Shown here one piece after another: positions 61,591 to 64,000 of a stretch of DNA of 64,000 bases. Made by a program: the position numbers and the translations under genes. Source of the stretch: Dietzia sp032248695 (GTDB lineage Bacteria; Actinomycetota; Actinomycetes; Mycobacteriales; Mycobacteriaceae); contig NZ_JAVHXC010000002.1 in the NCBI RefSeq assembly GCF_032248695.1, positions 496,001-560,000 of the forward strand. The letters are read 5' to 3'. How positions within the stretch are numbered: position 1 is the first letter of the stretch; every line of letters starts with the position of its first letter. The notes beneath the pieces were generated by a model. It saw only the letters and a list, made by a program, of their open reading frames with translations, was not told the DNA's origin and searched no databases.

Positions 61591-62841
61591 CTATTCGCCC
61601 CGGCGCTCGACGCCCAGGTAGCCCAGCGCCGCCACCACCTGGGCGCGCGTCGCGGTGAGCAGCGTCGGCTCCTCCTCGGGCGCGAAGTGCGGCGAGTGGT
61701 TGGCCGGGATCTCCCGGCTTACCGCGCCGCGGGCGGCCGCGTCCCGGTAGCGGGCGGGGTCGACCGAGCCGACGGTCCAGTACGTATACGGCACCCCGAA
61801 GGCGTCCGGGATGAGCGAGAAGTCCTCCGACGCCGTGACCCGGCTGGCCTCGTACACCGCGCCCGGACCGAAGTGCTCGACGAACGCCGCGGTGACCGTG
61901 TCCGTGACGGTCGGATCGTTGCTGGTGAGCGGGTACTGGTCGTAATAGTGGAACTCCGGATCGGCCGGGGCGCCGGCGGCCGCGCACTCGGCGCGGACGA
62001 TGCGCTCGATCGCCGCGATCACCTGCTCGCGCACCGCCAGATCGTAGGTGCGGATGTCGAGCAGCAGCTCCGCCGAGTCCGGGATGATGTTGGCCTTGGC
62101 GCCCGCGGTGAGCGAGCCGACCGTGAGCACCGCGAACGTGCCCGGCTCCACCTCGCGAGAGACGACGGTCTGCAGCCGCAGGACGATCGACGACGCGAGC
62201 ACCACCGGGTCCACCGCCGTGTGCGGCATGGACCCGTGCGCGCCCCGGCCGCGGATCGTGATCCTGAGCGAGTCGCCGGCCGAGAGGACCGGGCCCGCCA
62301 CCGTGCCGATCGTGCCCGCCGCCGTGGGCATGACGTGCTGGCTCAGCGCCACGTCCGGCCGCGGAACCTGCTCGAGCAGGCCGCCCTCAACCATCGCCCG
62401 AGCACCGGCGGCCGTCTCCTCCCCCGGCTGGAACACCGCGATGTACGTGCCCGACCACGCGTCTCGATTCTCGGACAGGACTCGGGTGCCGCCGAGCAGC
62501 GCCGCCGCGTGCGCATCGTGCCCGCACGCGTGCATGACCCCCGGCGTCTGGGAGGCGTACTCCACGCCGGTGTCCTCCTGGAGGGGCAGGGCGTCTGTGT
62601 CGGCGCGGGCCAGGACGGTGGGGCCTTCGCCGTTACTGATGACCGCCACGACGCCCGTCCCGCCGATGCGCTGGGGCTCCAGGCCCAGTGCGGTGAGCTC
62701 CTGCTCGATCCGGTTGGCCGTCGCGTGCTCGGCCATGCTGAGCTCCGGGTGGCGGTGGAAGTGGCGGTAGAGGTCGCGGAGCCACGGGAGGTGGTCGGAG
62801 ACAGCGGATTCGAGGGTGGCGGGGCTGGAGAGGGTGGCCAT
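61591..62841 (-). CDS. M20 family amidohydrolase
   Basis: A 416-residue metallo-hydrolase of the M20 aminoacylase/IAA-amino-acid-hydrolase type. MHACGHDAHAAALLGGTRVL supplies Cys and His metal ligands, VFQPGEETAAGARAMVEGG the Glu, and NHSPHFAPEEE the C-terminal His. An inserted dimerisation domain (about 185-300) contains GRGAHGSMPHTAVDPV. It cleaves an N-acyl amino acid or similar amide. ATG at 62841. Convergent with the GntR gene by 22 bases; a role in the same acid-utilisation scheme is possible but not shown. Confidence 0.92.
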   Translation of the reverse strand: MATLSSPATLESAVSDHLPWLRDLYRHFHRHPELSMAEHATANRIEQELTALGLEPQRIGGTGVVAVISNGEGPTVLARADTDALPLQEDTGVEYASQTPGVMHACGHDAHAAALLGGTRVLSENRDAWSGTYIAVFQPGEETAAGARAMVEGGLLEQVPRPDVALSQHVMPTAAGTIGTVAGPVLSAGDSLRITIRGRGAHGSMPHTAVDPVVLASSIVLRLQTVVSREVEPGTFAVLTVGSLTAGAKANIIPDSAELLLDIRTYDLAVREQVIAAIERIVRAECAAAGAPADPEFHYYDQYPLTSNDPTVTDTVTAAFVEHFGPGAVYEASRVTASEDFSLIPDAFGVPYTYWTVGSVDPARYRDAAARGAVSREIPANHSPHFAPEEEPTLLTATRAQVVAALGYLGVERRGE

Positions 62842-63007
62842 GGCGACCAGCTTGCCCCTCACGAGCGGCGCGGTGCACCGGTCGCCGCTCACGCCGCGAT
62901 CACCCGGTCGGTTCCTCCGATTAGCAGCGCACAGCCGCGTATCGGTGCTTACGATCCCGAGCAGCCACTTTATTCGTGCGCTATTCCCCTCGAAGATCGG
63001 ATTTCTC

Positions 63008-63385
63008 TTGACCTCTGCTGTCGCCAATATTGCCGCGTGGACCTTCGTCGCCGAGTGCCCGATTCCAGACGACATCGGGCCATTACTCGTCCAGGGCGAG
63101 CAGCCCATCGCCGCGTACAAGACGTTCCGTGACTCCGCGATCTTCACCACCAAGCGCCTTATTGTTCGAGACGCCCAGGGCCTTACCGGCAAGAAGGTCG
63201 AGATCTACTCCCTGTCGTACAACGCGATCAATATGTGGTCGTCCGAGAACGCCGGGCGAATGCTTGACTTCAATTCCGAACTCGAGTTGTGGACCCGAGC
63301 CGGCCACATCAAGATCAACCTGAATCGCGGCGTCGACATCCGCAAGCTGGACCACCTGATCGCGCACGTCGTGCTCAACGGGTGA
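63008..63385 (+). CDS. bacterial PH-domain protein
   Basis: A 125-residue protein of the bacterial pleckstrin-homology-like family (PF08000 type). LLVQGEQPIAAYKTFRDSAI, FTTKRLIVRDAQGLTGKKVE, YSLSYNAINMWSSENAG and LELWTRAGHIKINL match the beta-barrel core. A typical family length results if TTG at 63008 is the start; an in-frame ATG at 62816 would add about 64 residues overlapping the amidohydrolase gene, with no match. Function of this family is not established. Confidence 0.8.
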   Translation: MTSAVANIAAWTFVAECPIPDDIGPLLVQGEQPIAAYKTFRDSAIFTTKRLIVRDAQGLTGKKVEIYSLSYNAINMWSSENAGRMLDFNSELELWTRAGHIKINLNRGVDIRKLDHLIAHVVLNG

Positions 63386-63462
63386 CGGTAGCCGAGTAAG
63401 GCAATCACCGCGCCGGGCCCATTCCGCAGGTGTCCCCTGCAGGATGGGCCCGGCGGCGTAAC

Positions 63463-64000
63463 TCACTCCTCTATATAGGCTCCGTCGAAGAGCATCGTCG
63501 ACGCGACCGTGGGCTTCACGCCCTTCACCGACTCGTCGATCACCACGTACTCCTCGGCGTTAGCGAAAACGGCGAACGGCATCACCCGGTTGTACTCCTC
63601 CTGAAGTCGATGGAACGCCGCTTTCTGTTCCTCAGGCGTCTCCACCGATTTGAGTGCCCTGGCCGCTTCCGCCAGCGCCGGGTCGTCGACGCCACTGATG
63701 TTGGTCGACCCACCGGGGACAAGGTTGGCCAGGAAGCTCGCCGACGCGTCGGCGTCCGACGGATTCATGCCGCCGATGATCATCTCGAAGTCCCCGCTGA
63801 ACAGCTTCGCGGACTGCTGCGAAGCAGGCACATTCTCAAGCGTGACGTTGAAGCCAACGGCATCGAGCAGCGCCTTCGACACCACGCCGGTCTGGACGTT
63901 CTCGGGACTGGTGTTGGTGACCAACGTGATGGCGCCGTCCCATCCCGTCTCCTGCTTGAGCTCCTCGACGAGAGCTGCGGCCTTTTCGGCGTCGAACTCG
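63463..64000 (-). CDS. ABC transporter solute-binding protein, family 5, partial
   Basis: The C-terminal part of a peptide/nickel-type (SBP_bac_5) substrate-binding protein; it continues beyond the window end. Visible are VVSKALLDAVGFNVTLENVP, MIIGGMNPSDADASASFLANL, the STNISGVDDPALAEAARAL segment and PFAVFANAEEYVVIDESVKG, which together form the lobe-II end of these proteins. It would capture a peptide-like or other solute outside the membrane for an ABC importer. Other importer genes are presumably upstream of it, outside the window. Confidence 0.85.
   Translation of the reverse strand, partial: EFDAEKAAALVEELKQETGWDGAITLVTNTSPENVQTGVVSKALLDAVGFNVTLENVPASQQSAKLFSGDFEMIIGGMNPSDADASASFLANLVPGGSTNISGVDDPALAEAARALKSVETPEEQKAAFHRLQEEYNRVMPFAVFANAEEYVVIDESVKGVKPTVASTMLFDGAYIEE

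Noticed and set aside
61570..61600. GTCGTCGTCGTT after the GntR gene as an inverted repeat copy
   Set aside because: The conserved CTC before the GTC run and the paired CCGGTTCC end are both absent.

Overview
The window is high-GC DNA with dense, often overlapping genes, frequent GTG starts and several probable leaderless starts. Together with a Tat-exported cholesterol oxidase, a cytochrome P450, a DUF732-like lipoprotein and a FadE/FadD-type fatty-acyl module, this points to a mycolic-acid actinomycete (Mycobacteriales). A Dietzia- or Gordonia/Rhodococcus-like organism is my best guess; the genus is not proven by anything seen here.

Region 1 (1-11 kb) holds an RCC1-repeat gene, RidA and a divergent HxlR regulator, a P450 divergent from a TetR regulator with a clear shared palindrome, cholesterol oxidase, and a five-gene secreted-protein run. 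That run is two WxL-like proteins, each followed by a membrane-anchored DUF916-type protein, then one more secreted protein. A broken NmrA-like gene and a lipoprotein follow. Region 2 (11-17 kb) has two related helical proteins of unknown function on either side of a DUF726-type alpha/beta hydrolase with a cysteine-rich N-terminus. Region 3 (17-23.4 kb) has a membrane GGDEF-EAL protein divergent from a GT2 polysaccharide synthase with two small partner proteins, which suggests c-di-GMP control of a surface glycan.

Region 4 (about 23.6-47.2 kb) has visibly lower GC than both flanks and is a complete Wzx/Wzy-type exopolysaccharide locus. It carries a BY-kinase/co-polymerase, a FlaA1/WbpM-like dehydratase, a Wzy-like polymerase, an OafA-SGNH O-acyltransferase, a Wzx-like flippase, a small initiating phosphoglycosyltransferase and two GT4 transferases. 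It also has a UDP-sugar dehydrogenase, the full UDP-L-FucNAc set (CapE/F/G = FnlA/B/C), an extra sugar reductase, a PIG-L deacetylase next to a formyltransferase, and a PaaK-like ligase next to a QueC-like PP-loop ATPase. The last pair has no obvious place in the pathway. The locus is interrupted by an IS3-family relic inserted in an IS481-family relic. A more recent IS3-family copy, with terminal repeats and a 3-bp target duplication but a frameshifted transposase, lies just outside its right end.

Region 5 (50-64 kb) returns to high GC: a YdcF-like protein, a DUF4352 protein, an alpha/beta hydrolase, two small unknowns, a four-gene acyl-CoA operon (AMP-ligase, enoyl-CoA hydratase, two acyl-CoA dehydrogenases) divergent from an MHS-type transporter and a GntR regulator, an M20 amidohydrolase, a bacterial PH-domain protein and the 3' part of an ABC solute-binding protein.

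A 58-60 bp element with constant ends (GACGACGACGAG and GGAACCGG) and a variable middle recurs at least four times, always next to gene ends. It, the DUF726 neighbourhood and the PP-loop/ligase pair are the most promising undescribed items. No tRNA, rRNA, CRISPR array or prophage was seen.
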